A stretch of DNA of 64,000 nt from Paenibacillus sp. CF384 (GCF_900106745.1 NZ_FNNV01000019.1:1-64000), one strand, 5' to 3'; shown: positions 51,439-60,924, numbered from the stretch's first letter. Program-made: numbers and translations. The notes: generated by a model from the letters alone, not told the origin.

Positions 51439-51882
51439 TCATGCATGAAGGTTGATACCAACAACTTCATCCATCATGTTTCTCATGGAGCTAGCATGCT
51501 CAGCGCCATATTTCTCTTCGAATTCAGCCTGAGCTCGTTCCCAGCCCACTCTACCGATCTCCATTCGATTCAAACCTTCATCAGTAATCGACACGATTCT
51601 TGCACGCCGATCGCGCTCGCTTACTTCAATTCGAACCAAACCGTCTCGCTCCAGCGGCCTTAGATTATGTCCGATTGTAGCTCGATCCATCGTCATAAGC
51701 TCGGCGAGCTCATTCATCGTCTGTGCCCCGCGGTTCTTCAAGTAACCTAAGATCGCGTATTGCGTAGCTCGCAGCCCCGATCCTGACTCTGCTAAGCAGG
51801 TGTCATAGAACCGTGTAATATGCCTTGCTGCACGTCTCAACTTCGTGCAGTTGCAGAGATCCATGTTGGTCATCCTAGTCAT
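51439..51882 (-). CDS. MarR family transcriptional regulator
   Basis: A regulator of about 148 residues with a winged helix-turn-helix. The DNA-binding region reads ATQYAILGYLKNRGAQTMNELAELMTMDRATIGHNLRPLERDGLVRIEVSERDRRARIVSITDEG. An N-terminal cysteine-containing segment (MDLCNCTKLRRAARHITRFYD) resembles redox- or ligand-responsive MarR proteins. The start is uncertain between ATG 51882, 51873 and 51864, all downstream of GGAGGTGT; the in-frame extension to 51981 is unlikely. It probably represses the downstream MFS transporter. Confidence 0.85.
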   Translation of the reverse strand: MTRMTNMDLCNCTKLRRAARHITRFYDTCLAESGSGLRATQYAILGYLKNRGAQTMNELAELMTMDRATIGHNLRPLERDGLVRIEVSERDRRARIVSITDEGLNRMEIGRVGWERAQAEFEEKYGAEHASSMRNMMDEVVGINLHA

Positions 51883-52062
51883 ACACCTCCAATCCGTTAT
51901 TGCCAAATCGCATAAACTGATTTTAGTCTCATATTCCCCTAATTGCAAGTGGTTGAACTTGGTCAGTTCCAAACTAGTCATTTTGTATAGAAATGGGTAT
52001 CACGAAACATAATGGTGTTAATTCAACCTACAAACCTACAGGCATAGGCAAGGAGCATTCCG

Positions 52063-53547
52063 ATGAAGCCGCAGCATACACCGAAAACGATCTCCGAGGT
52101 TTTTGAGCTGGCACTGAAATCCGGTGATTTTCATCAATTCTCTCCGGTTGAGGGCGACTTTCCTGTACGCATTCAAATCAGTTATTATGAAACGCTCGTG
52201 GATTGCACGAAAATTAATCGATTCGTCGTATCCGAAATCCAGAAAAACATCGAACATATTCATAACCTAGAAGATCTTAAGAATATCATCCCTTTCGTAG
52301 ATGTGAAAGTGACCCATGATCCAGCCGATGTCGAGAACAAGCTGATAAAAGGTTATGTAGTCATCCAGCTGAACGATGCGCAGCATGCATTTATCTTAGT
52401 CAACGTGAATCAAGCGGTCGTTGGCCATCGCATGAGCAATGAAAGCGAGAATGAATTCAGCGTCGTCGGGCCTAAAGTCGGTTTTGTGGAAAATATCGAA
52501 CTGAATATTCACCTTCTTCGGCAGCAAATTTCCGTGCCGGAACTCGTGTTTGAAGAAATCACGGTCGGGTCCATGTCCAACACGAAGGTCATGATCGTTT
52601 ATATCGAAGGAGTAACGAACGATCAACATATCCAAACGGCTCGGCAGCGGCTTAGTGAAGCAGATGCAGATGTTATATTCGATAGCTCCATACTGGACCA
52701 AGTCATCTCGGATCACACGAATACACCTTTTCCATTGTTTCTATCTACAGAAAGAGTGGATCGTGTGACCTATGCGCTTGTTTCCGGTCAAGTAGCCATT
52801 CTCGCGGACGGATCGCCTTATGTCATCACGGGACCATCTGCTTTCTTGGATTTTTTCATGTCGCCTGAGGATTATTATGTGCCCTGGATCGTCGGATCTT
52901 TCTTTCGAATTATTCGCATCATGAGCGTTGTCTTCTCTATATTCGCCACTCCTTTATATGTTGCCGTATTAACCTATCACTTTGCCCTGCTCCCGGAAAC
53001 GCTGCTTGAGCCCTTAATCATCTCCCGCAGCCATGTACCGTTTCCACCTGTGGTAGAAGCGATCTTTCTGGAGATCACCATCGAGCTGCTGCGTGAGGCG
53101 GGGGCGAGGCTGCCTGCAAAAATCGGTCAAACGTTAGGTATCGTGGGTGGTATCGTAATTGGGCAAGCAACGGTTCATGCGGCGCTGACCAGCAATATTC
53201 TGTTGATTATCGTTGCGCTAACGGCGCTTGCCTCGTTTACAACGCCTATTTTCAGAATGGCGAATACGATCCGTCTATTACGATTTCCCTTTATCCTGCT
53301 TGCAGGTTTATGGGGAGGGTTAGGAATTGCTGTCGGTTTCCTGCTGCTTGCAGGACATTTACTACGGCTGAAATCATTAGGCGTGCCTTATCTGGCGCCG
53401 ATATTCCCGTTTCGTACGGGTAACTTCTCAGACAGCTTCATCCGCGCTCCGCTTTCCTATATGACTGACAGAAGCAAGCATCTAAAGCCGAAATCGATAC
53501 AACGTTATCATCCTAAGGAAGACAAAGAGGATATCAGCAATGAGTAG
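52063..53547 (+). CDS. Spore germination protein, GerA family (A subunit)
   Basis: A 494-residue inner-membrane subunit of a nutrient germinant receptor of dormant spores. An N-terminal soluble domain of about 240 residues (ISYYETLVDCTKINRFVVSEIQ, GVTNDQHIQTARQRL) is followed by conserved PSAFLDFFMSPEDYYVPWIVGSFFRIIRI and four to five membrane segments with EIFLE-like ITIELLREAGARLPAKIGQTLGIVGGIVIGQA. This matches GerAA/GerKA. It overlaps the next gene by 8 bases. AAGGAG lies 8 bases before the ATG. GerA-type operons are usually expressed in the forespore from sigma-G; no convincing sigma-G match was found here. Confidence 0.95.
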   Translation: MKPQHTPKTISEVFELALKSGDFHQFSPVEGDFPVRIQISYYETLVDCTKINRFVVSEIQKNIEHIHNLEDLKNIIPFVDVKVTHDPADVENKLIKGYVVIQLNDAQHAFILVNVNQAVVGHRMSNESENEFSVVGPKVGFVENIELNIHLLRQQISVPELVFEEITVGSMSNTKVMIVYIEGVTNDQHIQTARQRLSEADADVIFDSSILDQVISDHTNTPFPLFLSTERVDRVTYALVSGQVAILADGSPYVITGPSAFLDFFMSPEDYYVPWIVGSFFRIIRIMSVVFSIFATPLYVAVLTYHFALLPETLLEPLIISRSHVPFPPVVEAIFLEITIELLREAGARLPAKIGQTLGIVGGIVIGQATVHAALTSNILLIIVALTALASFTTPIFRMANTIRLLRFPFILLAGLWGGLGIAVGFLLLAGHLLRLKSLGVPYLAPIFPFRTGNFSDSFIRAPLSYMTDRSKHLKPKSIQRYHPKEDKEDISNE

Positions 53548-54628
53548 GTTCATCGTTCTGCTATGGATTCCCGTTATCGTCTTGGTTCTTGTTCTTGCCG
53601 GATGCGCCAATGCAGTCGTAGTCGACCATATCCGCAGCTTGACCGTACTGGGTTTCGATAAACACAATTCCGGATATAAGGCTTCGGCGCTGTATGCTGA
53701 TTATGCGGATAAAGGAAGAATAAAGGTACTTCGGGGAGATTCCAATCGAACGCGGACGATGATCAAAGAGATGGCTTTCCAATCCGCGCAGCCCATTCGA
53801 ATAGAGAAACTGAAAATGCTAGCCTTTAGCAAGGAAGTAGCTGCTGAGGGAGTCAAAACCTTTATTAAAACATTTTGCAGAGATCCGATCATCAGCTTCT
53901 ATGCCATCTTGGCTGTCGTGGACGACTCCGTGGCATCCTTATCCGAAAGTTTGTTAGGCAAAGATAGCCAGGAGTTTCCTTATCACTTACTCGAGCAGAA
54001 TATGAAACAAGAAATGATCCCGCACTCCACGGTAGCCACCGTGTTATTCGATTATTACGGACTAGGGCGGGACATCTCCGTGCCTTATCTTAAATTAAAC
54101 GCCAATAAGGAAATAGAAATAGCCGGATATGGGATCTTTAAAGACGATCGTTTGAAGTTGGTCTTGAACCATGAAGAAATGGTGCATTATAAATTGCTGC
54201 AGGGTCGAGCACTTCGTGGAGAAATCCCGTTTGTCATTAGGAAGGACTCGAAGCAATCGCCGGCTGTATTTAATACGACTTCCGGCAAGATGAAGAGGAA
54301 GATATCCACTAGTGACAATAAGACGACATTCACTTATTCCTTCGTGTTAGAAGGAATGGTCACTGAATATCCGGATTGGTTTTCGTTAGGCGAGGAAGAC
54401 AATACGAAGTCTCTGGCTGATCAGCTGGAGAAGCAGCTTCAAACCCATCTTCTTGACTTGCTGCACAAGTTTGTGAAGGAAGGCGTAGATCCGCTTGGAA
54501 TCGGCGATTTGACAAGGTCTCGTCAAAGAGGCTGGACCGAAGCGAAATTCTATGCTGCCGAATACGATCACATTCAATTCGATGTCCACATTCATATCCG
54601 ATTGACCAAAGCAGGAATCGCAGAATAA
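53540..54628 (+). CDS. Spore germination lipoprotein, GerC family (C subunit)
   Basis: A 362-residue lipoprotein. The signal peptide has a lipobox LVLAGC with the acylated cysteine at residue 22. The mature protein shows GerC features: VVVDHIRSLTVLGFD, ALYADYADKGRIKVLRGDSNRTRT, and a C-terminal YDHIQFDVHIHIRLTKAG. Together with the A and B subunits it forms the germinant receptor on the spore inner membrane. It overlaps gerA by 8 bases and precedes the B-subunit gene by 20 bases. Note the A-C-B gene order. Confidence 0.94.
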   Translation: MSRFIVLLWIPVIVLVLVLAGCANAVVVDHIRSLTVLGFDKHNSGYKASALYADYADKGRIKVLRGDSNRTRTMIKEMAFQSAQPIRIEKLKMLAFSKEVAAEGVKTFIKTFCRDPIISFYAILAVVDDSVASLSESLLGKDSQEFPYHLLEQNMKQEMIPHSTVATVLFDYYGLGRDISVPYLKLNANKEIEIAGYGIFKDDRLKLVLNHEEMVHYKLLQGRALRGEIPFVIRKDSKQSPAVFNTTSGKMKRKISTSDNKTTFTYSFVLEGMVTEYPDWFSLGEEDNTKSLADQLEKQLQTHLLDLLHKFVKEGVDPLGIGDLTRSRQRGWTEAKFYAAEYDHIQFDVHIHIRLTKAGIAE

Positions 54629-54648
54629 ATTCGTGAGGGGGTATCTGG

Positions 54649-55758
54649 GTGGGAACACATGTAAAGGAAAGCTTAACCCTATCCCCTTATTTCCTGTGGA
54701 TTCTCATACACGGTACCCAAATGCGCAGCACCTTGTTGCTTTTCCAGCACCGTATCATTCAAGGGGCTGAAATGGATGCCTGGCTATCTTTTGCCATCGT
54801 GGGCGTAAGCTTTCATCTCCTTCTTGTCATGATGTTTTATTTGCTTAAGCATGCAGCAGAGGGCGATATCATCTCCCTGCACAATCAGTTATTCGGTATG
54901 TGGATTGGGAAACTGCTAACTTTCGTGTTCTATGGTTACATCCTTCTGTTTATCGTAAATGAGCTAAGATCCTACATCGAAGTCATCCATGTGTGGGTTT
55001 TTCCAAATTCACCGCAGTGGAGCTTGTCGATCTTGCTGCTCTTGATTTCCGCTTACATCGTCTCCGGGGGCCTGAGGGTCATAACAGGCATTACCCTTCT
55101 CTGTGTCCTCATTCCGTCTCTGCTGATTCCGTCTCTTTATTTCCCGCTGAAGCATGCGCAGTGGACGAACTTTCTCCCGCTGTTCGACCATACCGCGTAT
55201 CAGTACGCGGAGTCGGCCTACCATTCGTTAAGCACATTTATGGGCGCCGAATTTCTGCTGCTCTTGTACCCTTTCATTAAGAATCAGGAAAAGTCCAAGA
55301 AATGGGCTCATCTGGCGGTTGCCCATTCTACGCTTATTTCATTATTGATCGCCGTGGTTACTTTCGCATTCTTAAATCTTCAAGAGCTGAAGCATCTCAT
55401 CTGGCCTACGCTGATTTTGTCCAAAATCATTCGTTTTCCGGTTCTGGAACGATTTGATTACGTCTATATTTTCTTTTGGTTTTTCGTGATTATTTCTCCG
55501 TGCTGCGTCGGCTTATGGGGATGTACTCGAATTCTGAAGAAAACAACTCCCTTGAAATCAAGACCCGCCTTATGGATCACCATCGGCATTGTGTTCGTCA
55601 TCATGCTTCCCATGAAAAGTCCCTTAATGATCAATAAACTGGATTCTGCATTATGCCTGTCCGGGTGGATTCTAATGTATGGCTATATTCCGCTGCTATG
55701 TATATGGCTTGGTCTAAGAAATCGGTTTTCAAACATCAAAAGGGCAGCCTCATCTTGA
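54649..55758 (+). CDS. Spore germination permease, GerB family (B subunit)
   Basis: A 369-residue integral membrane protein with about 10 membrane segments, of the APC-related endospore germination permease (GerAB/GerKB) family. It is the likely germinant-binding subunit. The GTG at 54649 is the start, with GAGGGGG about 10 bases upstream. The 3' end runs into a bidirectional terminator at 55740-55768, which contains the stop codon. It is the last gene of the gerA-gerC-gerB operon. The ligand is unknown. Confidence 0.94.
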   Translation: MGTHVKESLTLSPYFLWILIHGTQMRSTLLLFQHRIIQGAEMDAWLSFAIVGVSFHLLLVMMFYLLKHAAEGDIISLHNQLFGMWIGKLLTFVFYGYILLFIVNELRSYIEVIHVWVFPNSPQWSLSILLLLISAYIVSGGLRVITGITLLCVLIPSLLIPSLYFPLKHAQWTNFLPLFDHTAYQYAESAYHSLSTFMGAEFLLLLYPFIKNQEKSKKWAHLAVAHSTLISLLIAVVTFAFLNLQELKHLIWPTLILSKIIRFPVLERFDYVYIFFWFFVIISPCCVGLWGCTRILKKTTPLKSRPALWITIGIVFVIMLPMKSPLMINKLDSALCLSGWILMYGYIPLLCIWLGLRNRFSNIKRAASS

Positions 55759-55768
55759 GGCTGCCCTT
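55740..55768. terminator. Bidirectional terminator overlapping the gerB 3' end
   Basis: AAGGGCAGCCTC (55740-55751) and its exact complement (55757-55768) flank an ATCTT loop. It covers the gerB stop codon and lies 5 bases before the end of the convergent permease gene. Confidence 0.8.
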
Positions 55769-55773
55769 ACTCG

Positions 55774-56808
55774 CTAGGCTTTCGATCGTACTAACAGGAA
55801 TAGAAAATAAGGTGAACCAATTACAGCGACGACGATACCCGTGGGAATTTCCGACGGCATGAATGCCCACCTGGCGATCGTATCTGCCGTAATAATGAGC
55901 AGCCCGCCTACAAGCGCGGTCACCGGAAGCATGGCTTGATGCCTGGAACCGACCAGTCTGCGAGCAAGATGCGGAGCGATTAACCCAACGAAACCGATGC
56001 TTCCGCTTACCGCAACACATGAGCCTGCGAGTCCGACAGCCGCTGCCAGCAAGAGGATCTGCTCCCGGGAGACGAATGCCCCCAGACCGGTTGCCATGGA
56101 ATCACCTAGGTTGAGTATGTTTAACGTTCTGGCTTTATAGAACACGTACGGCAAGAGAATCGCAATGAACGGCAGCAAAGCGAGCACGAACTGCCAGTCT
56201 TTCCCCCAGATGCTTCCCGCCAGCCATGTTTGGATAAACATAAACTTTTCTTTGGAAATCCGCAGCGACAGCACAATCGTCACCGAGGATATACCCGCCG
56301 TCACCGCGATGCCCGACAGAAGCAGCCGCGTCGACGATATCCCTGTATTGCGGCGGTAGGCTAGCAGGAAGACTATCGCAGCGGTTAATGCCGACCCGAC
56401 CCAAGCCAGCACCGGCAATAGATAGACGGGAGCGTTGGCGGCTACCGGGAAGTACACGACAAACAAGAGAACCGCTAGTCCTGCTCCTGAATTTACGCCG
56501 AGTATACCGGGGTCTGCCAGCCCGTTGCGCGATATGGCTTGCATAATCGAACCGGATATCGCCAAACCAGTGCCCACGAGAATCGATAGGACGATACGAG
56601 GTAATCGAAAATCAAATAATATCAATTCTTGCTGTGCCGTCCCATTCCCCAGGATGGTGTGAATCAATTCCATCGGGGTAAGCCGGATAAAGCCCGTGTT
56701 CATGCTGAGGATAAACACGATGATGATCCCAAGGCCGAATGAACCTGCTACGATAAGATTACGCTTATGCATGCGTTTCTCTGCGGAAGATAACACGATT
56801 TCTCTCAT
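55774..56808 (-). CDS. Iron-siderophore ABC permease, FecCD family (second subunit)
   Basis: A 344-residue membrane permease with about 10 segments and the FecCD/BtuC pattern (GLAISGSIMQAISRNGLADPGILGVNSGAGLAV; GSIGFVGLIAPHLARRLVG contacting the ATPase). It starts 2 bases after the stop codon of the first permease, so translation is coupled. It imports Fe(III)-siderophore together with the upstream subunit, a binding protein and an ATPase encoded elsewhere. Iron control through the Fur box at 57947-57961 is likely. Confidence 0.92.
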   Translation of the reverse strand: MREIVLSSAEKRMHKRNLIVAGSFGLGIIIVFILSMNTGFIRLTPMELIHTILGNGTAQQELILFDFRLPRIVLSILVGTGLAISGSIMQAISRNGLADPGILGVNSGAGLAVLLFVVYFPVAANAPVYLLPVLAWVGSALTAAIVFLLAYRRNTGISSTRLLLSGIAVTAGISSVTIVLSLRISKEKFMFIQTWLAGSIWGKDWQFVLALLPFIAILLPYVFYKARTLNILNLGDSMATGLGAFVSREQILLLAAAVGLAGSCVAVSGSIGFVGLIAPHLARRLVGSRHQAMLPVTALVGGLLIITADTIARWAFMPSEIPTGIVVAVIGSPYFLFLLVRSKA

Positions 56809-56810
56809 CC

Positions 56811-57869
56811 TTACAGCTCCCTCCTTTCTTTACGTGCCAAATAAAGAAAGAAAGGTACGCCAATGATGGCAATCAGTGCGCCGATCGGCGTCTCTTCCGG
56901 CGCATTAACCGTCCTGGCCGCAAGATCGGCCAGGACAACGAGCAATGCCCCCAGAATTGCCGAGCAAGGAATAATCCAGCGGTAATCGACGCCGACCAGC
57001 TTGCGAGTCACATGCGGTACTAACAGTCCGATGAACGCGACCGCACCGGCGACAGATACGGCCGCACCGGCAAGTACGAGCACGACGATCATCGCCAGAA
57101 ACTTGATCAGCCCCGTTCTAAGGCCTAATCCTTTGGCAACGTCATCCCCGAGGCTAAGCATCGTAATGGCTGGGGATAATGCGATTGCAGCAGCCACTGC
57201 AATCGCGAACCAAGGAGACATAATTTCAAGCTGCGACCATCTCACACCGGCCACGCCGCCCGCGTAGAAGAAAGCTAGGTCCTGTCCAATCCGGTATTGA
57301 ATGGCGATCCCTTCGCTGAGCGCTGTCAGCATCGCTGACAATGTAGCGCCGACGAGCACCAGTCGAACCGGCGTCAGTCCTCCCCTTGATGCGGCGCCAA
57401 GCCCAAATACGATCAACGCGCCGAGTCCGGCACCGGCGAACGAGTACAGCATCAAGTAGGTATACGGCAAGCCTGGGAAGAACGCAAAGCATACCGCCAG
57501 CGCGAACCCCGACCCGGAGTTGAGCCCGAGAAGGCCTGAATCAGCAAGCGGATTGCGAGTCATCCCTTGCATGATCGCCCCCGAGATGGCGAAGCTGGCG
57601 CCGACAAGCGCGGCTCCGAGTACTCGCGGCAATCGAAGCTCTTGGATGATCTGATGCGAAACAAGATCCGATTGATAATGAAATATAGCTCCCCATACTT
57701 CAGCAAACTTAATATCGGCTGCTCCGAAGGAAACGGATAAAGCAATCGACAGAGCTAGTCCGATTAGCCCGCCGATCATAATGAAAGTCGCGGTCCATGG
57801 CCTCGCATGAACGCGTACTCGATTGTCCGGTTGCTGGACCGGGCTTTGCGTTTTCGTGAATGATAACAA
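56811..57869 (-). CDS. Iron-siderophore ABC permease, FecCD family (first subunit)
   Basis: A 352-residue membrane permease with about 10 segments. It contains GASFAISGAIMQGMTRNPLADSGLLGLNSGSGFAL and GAVAFIGLLVPHVTRKLVG, the FecCD signatures. TTG 57869 is the chosen start because GGAG lies 8 bases upstream; an in-frame TTG at 57896 has no site. The two permeases form a heterodimeric channel. No binding protein or ATPase gene is adjacent in this window, so partners must be elsewhere. A Fur box is 78 bases upstream of the start. Confidence 0.92.
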   Translation of the reverse strand: MLSFTKTQSPVQQPDNRVRVHARPWTATFIMIGGLIGLALSIALSVSFGAADIKFAEVWGAIFHYQSDLVSHQIIQELRLPRVLGAALVGASFAISGAIMQGMTRNPLADSGLLGLNSGSGFALAVCFAFFPGLPYTYLMLYSFAGAGLGALIVFGLGAASRGGLTPVRLVLVGATLSAMLTALSEGIAIQYRIGQDLAFFYAGGVAGVRWSQLEIMSPWFAIAVAAAIALSPAITMLSLGDDVAKGLGLRTGLIKFLAMIVVLVLAGAAVSVAGAVAFIGLLVPHVTRKLVGVDYRWIIPCSAILGALLVVLADLAARTVNAPEETPIGALIAIIGVPFFLYLARKERREL

Positions 57870-57946
57870 TGTAACTACTCCAGTCCGATGAACCAATATT
57901 GTCAGCTAAGTCCCGCGCATGGCGTACAGCCCTTCTCTGATTTTAT

Positions 57947-57961
57947 TGATAATTATTCTCA
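57947..57961. promoter_or_regulatory. Fur box upstream of the siderophore permease operon
   Basis: TGATAATTATTCTCA matches 14 of 15 positions of the Bacillus 7-1-7 Fur consensus TGATAATNATTATCA. It predicts repression when iron is plentiful. Confidence 0.75.
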
Positions 57962-58107
57962 AGGTCAATGCTAAGATTTCCCAAACCCTTCAATAACGCA
58001 GCAAAAACCCAGAGCCCGGCACATGGCAGTTGTGGGTTTACTTATCCCGTACACAGAAAGTGCATATTGCTGGGCGAAAGCTAAGTTGCCTACTCCAATG
58101 GCGCAAC

Positions 58108-58138
58108 AAAAAAAGCCCGCGGTCAATCACGCGGACTT
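58108..58138 (-). terminator. Rho-independent terminator of the methionine sulfoxide reductase gene
   Basis: On the minus strand AAGTCCGCG pairs with CGCGGGCTT around an 8-base loop, followed by seven T. A second, weaker terminator-like inverted repeat AAACCCA/TGGGTTT with T5 is at 58005-58039. Confidence 0.75.
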
Positions 58139-58146
58139 CATTCTTA

Positions 58147-58626
58147 TTACAAATGGGACACTAACGCATCCACAAATTTCTCTAAGTACTGCTGATCCAG
58201 CTCGTCGAAACGCTCCAGAATCGGACTATCGATATCAAGCACGCCTACCAGCTCGCCGTTCTTGATGATAGGAACGACAATCTCCGATTGAGACGCTGCA
58301 TCACAGGCGATATGCCCGGGAAACTCATGGACATTGGGCACACGAACCGTCGCTTTGTCGCTGGCTGCTTTACCGCACACACCTCGAGACAGCGGGATTC
58401 GTACGCAAGCAGGCAAGCCTTGGAATGGACCTAACACTAGCTCACTGCCCTTATATAGATAAAATCCTACCCAGTTGATGTTATCCAGAAACTGATTGAG
58501 CAACGACGAAGCGTTGGATAAATTAGCGATGCTATCACTTTCTCCGTCAAGCAACGCCTGCAATTGACGAATTAACAATTCATAATTATCTTCTCGTGAA
58601 CCTTTGTAAGCTTCCGTATGAAACAT
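58147..58626 (-). CDS. msrC: Free methionine-(R)-sulfoxide reductase (GAF domain)
   Basis: A 159-residue single GAF-domain enzyme that reduces free L-methionine-(R)-sulfoxide using thioredoxin. The three cysteines of the family are present at C74 (LPACVR), C84 (GVCGKAA) and C108 (HIACDAAS), spaced 10 and 24 apart as in E. coli fRMsr. The substrate region NWVGFYLYKG and LVGVLDIDSP are also seen. ATG 58626 has GGAG 7 bases upstream; a GTG one codon before is less likely. It has its own terminator and is an oxidative-stress repair gene. Confidence 0.93.
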   Translation of the reverse strand: MFHTEAYKGSREDNYELLIRQLQALLDGESDSIANLSNASSLLNQFLDNINWVGFYLYKGSELVLGPFQGLPACVRIPLSRGVCGKAASDKATVRVPNVHEFPGHIACDAASQSEIVVPIIKNGELVGVLDIDSPILERFDELDQQYLEKFVDALVSHL

Positions 58627-58764
58627 CACTTTACTCCTTTATCGCTGCGGACTGTTCAACTACAGTACGGGTTAATTGGCTATACTTCATTCAGTATACC
58701 ATCGTCGTATTTATACATGAAGTCATAATTATTGACAGGTCAAACGGGTCTGGATTGCTATCAT

Positions 58765-58989
58765 CTATCTTTTTCGCAATGAGGTGACATATACGATAAC
58801 GGAGAATATGGCCACGATCAAACCAATTCCCGAGATTAATGTATACAAGAAAAGCGGTACGGGACTTGGGTCAGCATAGAAGTTATCCGGATCTGCGATT
58901 TTGTTAAAATAATAGAGTCCTCCCAGAATGGCTCCGCCTATCCAGAGTAATACCCCTATTATGGCGATTGGTACAATTTTGTTCGTCAC
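58765..58989 (-). CDS. Small membrane protein, two predicted helices
   Basis: A 74-residue protein of unknown function. Two hydrophobic helices (IVPIAIIGVLLWIGGAILGGLYYF and PLFLYTLISGIGLIVAIFSVIVYV) are joined by a short acidic loop (NKIADPDNFYADPSP), ending in SLRKR. The GTG at 58989 is preferred because AGGAG lies 9 bases upstream; an ATG at 58998 directly follows the site. It lies between the methionine sulfoxide reductase and the second ABC system. No family is recognised. Confidence 0.7.
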   Translation of the reverse strand: MTNKIVPIAIIGVLLWIGGAILGGLYYFNKIADPDNFYADPSPVPLFLYTLISGIGLIVAIFSVIVYVTSLRKR

Positions 58990-59080
58990 TGCTTTCATCT
59001 CCTTATACATCCTTCATCAGGCATGGTTGAACTAGTACTTGATCCAGCATAACGATTGTTATAAATTTCCACAACCCCTC

Positions 59081-59129
59081 AAAAAAGGCTGTGCAGCCAG
59101 GAGTGAACACACTCCTGGCCGCACAGCCT
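59081..59129 (-). terminator. Rho-independent terminator of the second ABC importer operon
   Basis: On the minus strand a 20-base stem (AGGCTGTGCGGCCAGGAGTG with its complement, one mismatch) and 4-base loop are followed by TTTTTT at 59081-59086. It is 16 bases after the binding-protein stop. Confidence 0.85.
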
Positions 59130-59144
59130 ATATGCTGCCGCTAA

Positions 59145-60818
59145 TTACTTCTTGCTATCGTACGCCTTTTGATAGATATCCAGATAGTGAGCAAGATTCA
59201 AGCCCTCAAAGCCTTTCACGTAGCTATCCCACTCGGAATCCGTCAGCTGCTTCGAGCCTGTCACGAACTGCGCCATATTGGAGCGAATGTACTCGTTGAT
59301 CTGCGTGCGCAGCATAATCGTTTCCTTCGCATCGTTCTCATCCATGAAGATGGTAAGCGGGAACGTCTCTTCCGGCTGCTTGTTCTCGTAATTATTCGCC
59401 GTTTCGGTGAAGAGACGGAATTCATAGCCCTGTTGAGAGAACATATCGGCCGGCGCTGTCCAAGATTCACGGATATCACGCGTCCTTCTTGTGATGCCCA
59501 TTTGATCCCATGTATCGTTGGACGTCGTCGTAATATCCCAATACTTCGGTTTCAAGCTGTATTTGGCCGGATTGCCGTGTACATCCTTCTCGCCATCCGG
59601 CGCTTTCTCCCAGAAGTTTCCTTCCAGCCCGTACTCGTTCATGATCGCATGCTCTTCGGAATACATGTAATCCGCCATTTTGATCGCTGCGATGGCCTCT
59701 TCCTCCGAAGCCTTATTCGTAATGGCGAACTGTCCGTTACCGTAGGCCTTATAATAACCCGCATAAGCAACTCCGCCAGGACCTGCAAGCGGCGGTACCG
59801 TTACATATTCCTTATGACGGTTCTGCCCTTCGGCCAAACTGAAGGCCATGCCGATGTGACCTGCGGTCACGCTGCCGATAACATTGTCGCCTTCTTTATT
59901 GCCCACTTGCGCCATCTGGTCGATATTCTGTGTGAACGATTCTTTGTCGATCAACCCTTCAGCGAAGAGCTTGTTAATGTAGGCCAACCCATCACGCCAT
60001 TCCGGCTGATTAGCCGCCAACTGCACTTTACCGTCCTTCAAGTAGAAGAAATCCTCATCATTATCATAAATAAAGCCATTCATTAAGAAGTTGGACGGAA
60101 TACCATGCCAAGTATTGAATGCGCCGGACAGCGGAACTTCGTCCGCTTTGCCGTTGCCGTTCGGGTCCTGCGTTTTGAACGCCTTCAGCACCTCGAAATA
60201 TTCGTCCGTCGTTGTAGGCATTTTCAGACCCAGCTTATCCAGCCACGTCTTGTTAATCCACAGCTTCTGCGAATACCAGCAGTGGAAACAATCGTTAATG
60301 TGCGGCAGCGAATAGATGTTGCCGTCCGGAGCTGTAATCGCGTCCTTCAGATCCTTGTCCTCTGTGAATGCGCGCTTGATTTCATCGCCATATTTGTCAA
60401 TCAGGTCATTCAGCGGTATGAGAATACCCTGCTTGCCATAATCGATTTGCTCCGCTTGGGTGAAGTTGCCGGAGAGGAAGACGGCCGGATAATCACCGCT
60501 CGCCAGAATCAGCTTCTTCTTGTCCGCTGCATTGGCACTAGGCGTTGCATCGAACTTGAATTTGATATTGAGCTTCTTCTCCATATAGGTCGTTACTGCA
60601 TTCGTATTGATGTCCTCAATCCTCGGCGAAACACTAATAAACGTATTGAGCGTGACCGTTTTGCCGGTATCGACCTTATCGCCCGATCCGTTATTCGTGC
60701 CCTCGCTGCTGTTACCGTTATTGCTGTTACCGTTTCCGTTGCTGCTGCTGCATGCCGTGATGATTAACGCGATCATGACTAGTAAAGCTAGCATTTTCGA
60801 GCTTCTCTTCATCTTCAA
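59145..60818 (-). CDS. Extracellular sugar-binding lipoprotein (LplA/YtcQ-like)
   Basis: A 558-residue lipoprotein. The start is TTG 60818, 8 bases after AGGAGG; ATG 60812 is two codons further and an in-frame ATG-like start at 60902 lacks a site. The signal peptide MLALLVMIALIITAC ends in a lipobox with the acylated cysteine near residue 23, then a Gly/Asn/Ser-rich linker. The mature domain (VTLNTFISVSPRIEDINTNAVTTYMEKKLNIKFKF... DGNIYSLPHINDCFHCWYSQKLWIN) matches the large LplA/YtcQ-type binding proteins of Paenibacillus. It is the third gene after two permeases. The ligand is unknown. Confidence 0.9.
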   Translation of the reverse strand: MKMKRSSKMLALLVMIALIITACSSSNGNGNSNNGNSSEGTNNGSGDKVDTGKTVTLNTFISVSPRIEDINTNAVTTYMEKKLNIKFKFDATPSANAADKKKLILASGDYPAVFLSGNFTQAEQIDYGKQGILIPLNDLIDKYGDEIKRAFTEDKDLKDAITAPDGNIYSLPHINDCFHCWYSQKLWINKTWLDKLGLKMPTTTDEYFEVLKAFKTQDPNGNGKADEVPLSGAFNTWHGIPSNFLMNGFIYDNDEDFFYLKDGKVQLAANQPEWRDGLAYINKLFAEGLIDKESFTQNIDQMAQVGNKEGDNVIGSVTAGHIGMAFSLAEGQNRHKEYVTVPPLAGPGGVAYAGYYKAYGNGQFAITNKASEEEAIAAIKMADYMYSEEHAIMNEYGLEGNFWEKAPDGEKDVHGNPAKYSLKPKYWDITTTSNDTWDQMGITRRTRDIRESWTAPADMFSQQGYEFRLFTETANNYENKQPEETFPLTIFMDENDAKETIMLRTQINEYIRSNMAQFVTGSKQLTDSEWDSYVKGFEGLNLAHYLDIYQKAYDSKK

Positions 60819-60924
60819 GACAGACGCCTCCTCGATAATCTCAATATTATCATGCTTCTCTCTTCCCGCACATGCCTCGCTGCAGCTAACTTCCGGTATC
60901 ACCTCCAGGACGGAATAAGCCCGA

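Noticed and set aside
51882..51981. N-terminal extension of the MarR regulator up to 51981
   Set aside because: The extra 33 residues are not MarR-like and no ribosome binding site precedes them, whereas GGAGGTGT lies just before the internal ATG codons.
52000..52062. Sigma-G promoter for the germination operon
   Set aside because: I looked for a TGAATA-like and CATNNTA-like pair at 17-18 bases upstream of the A-subunit gene; only weak partial matches were found.
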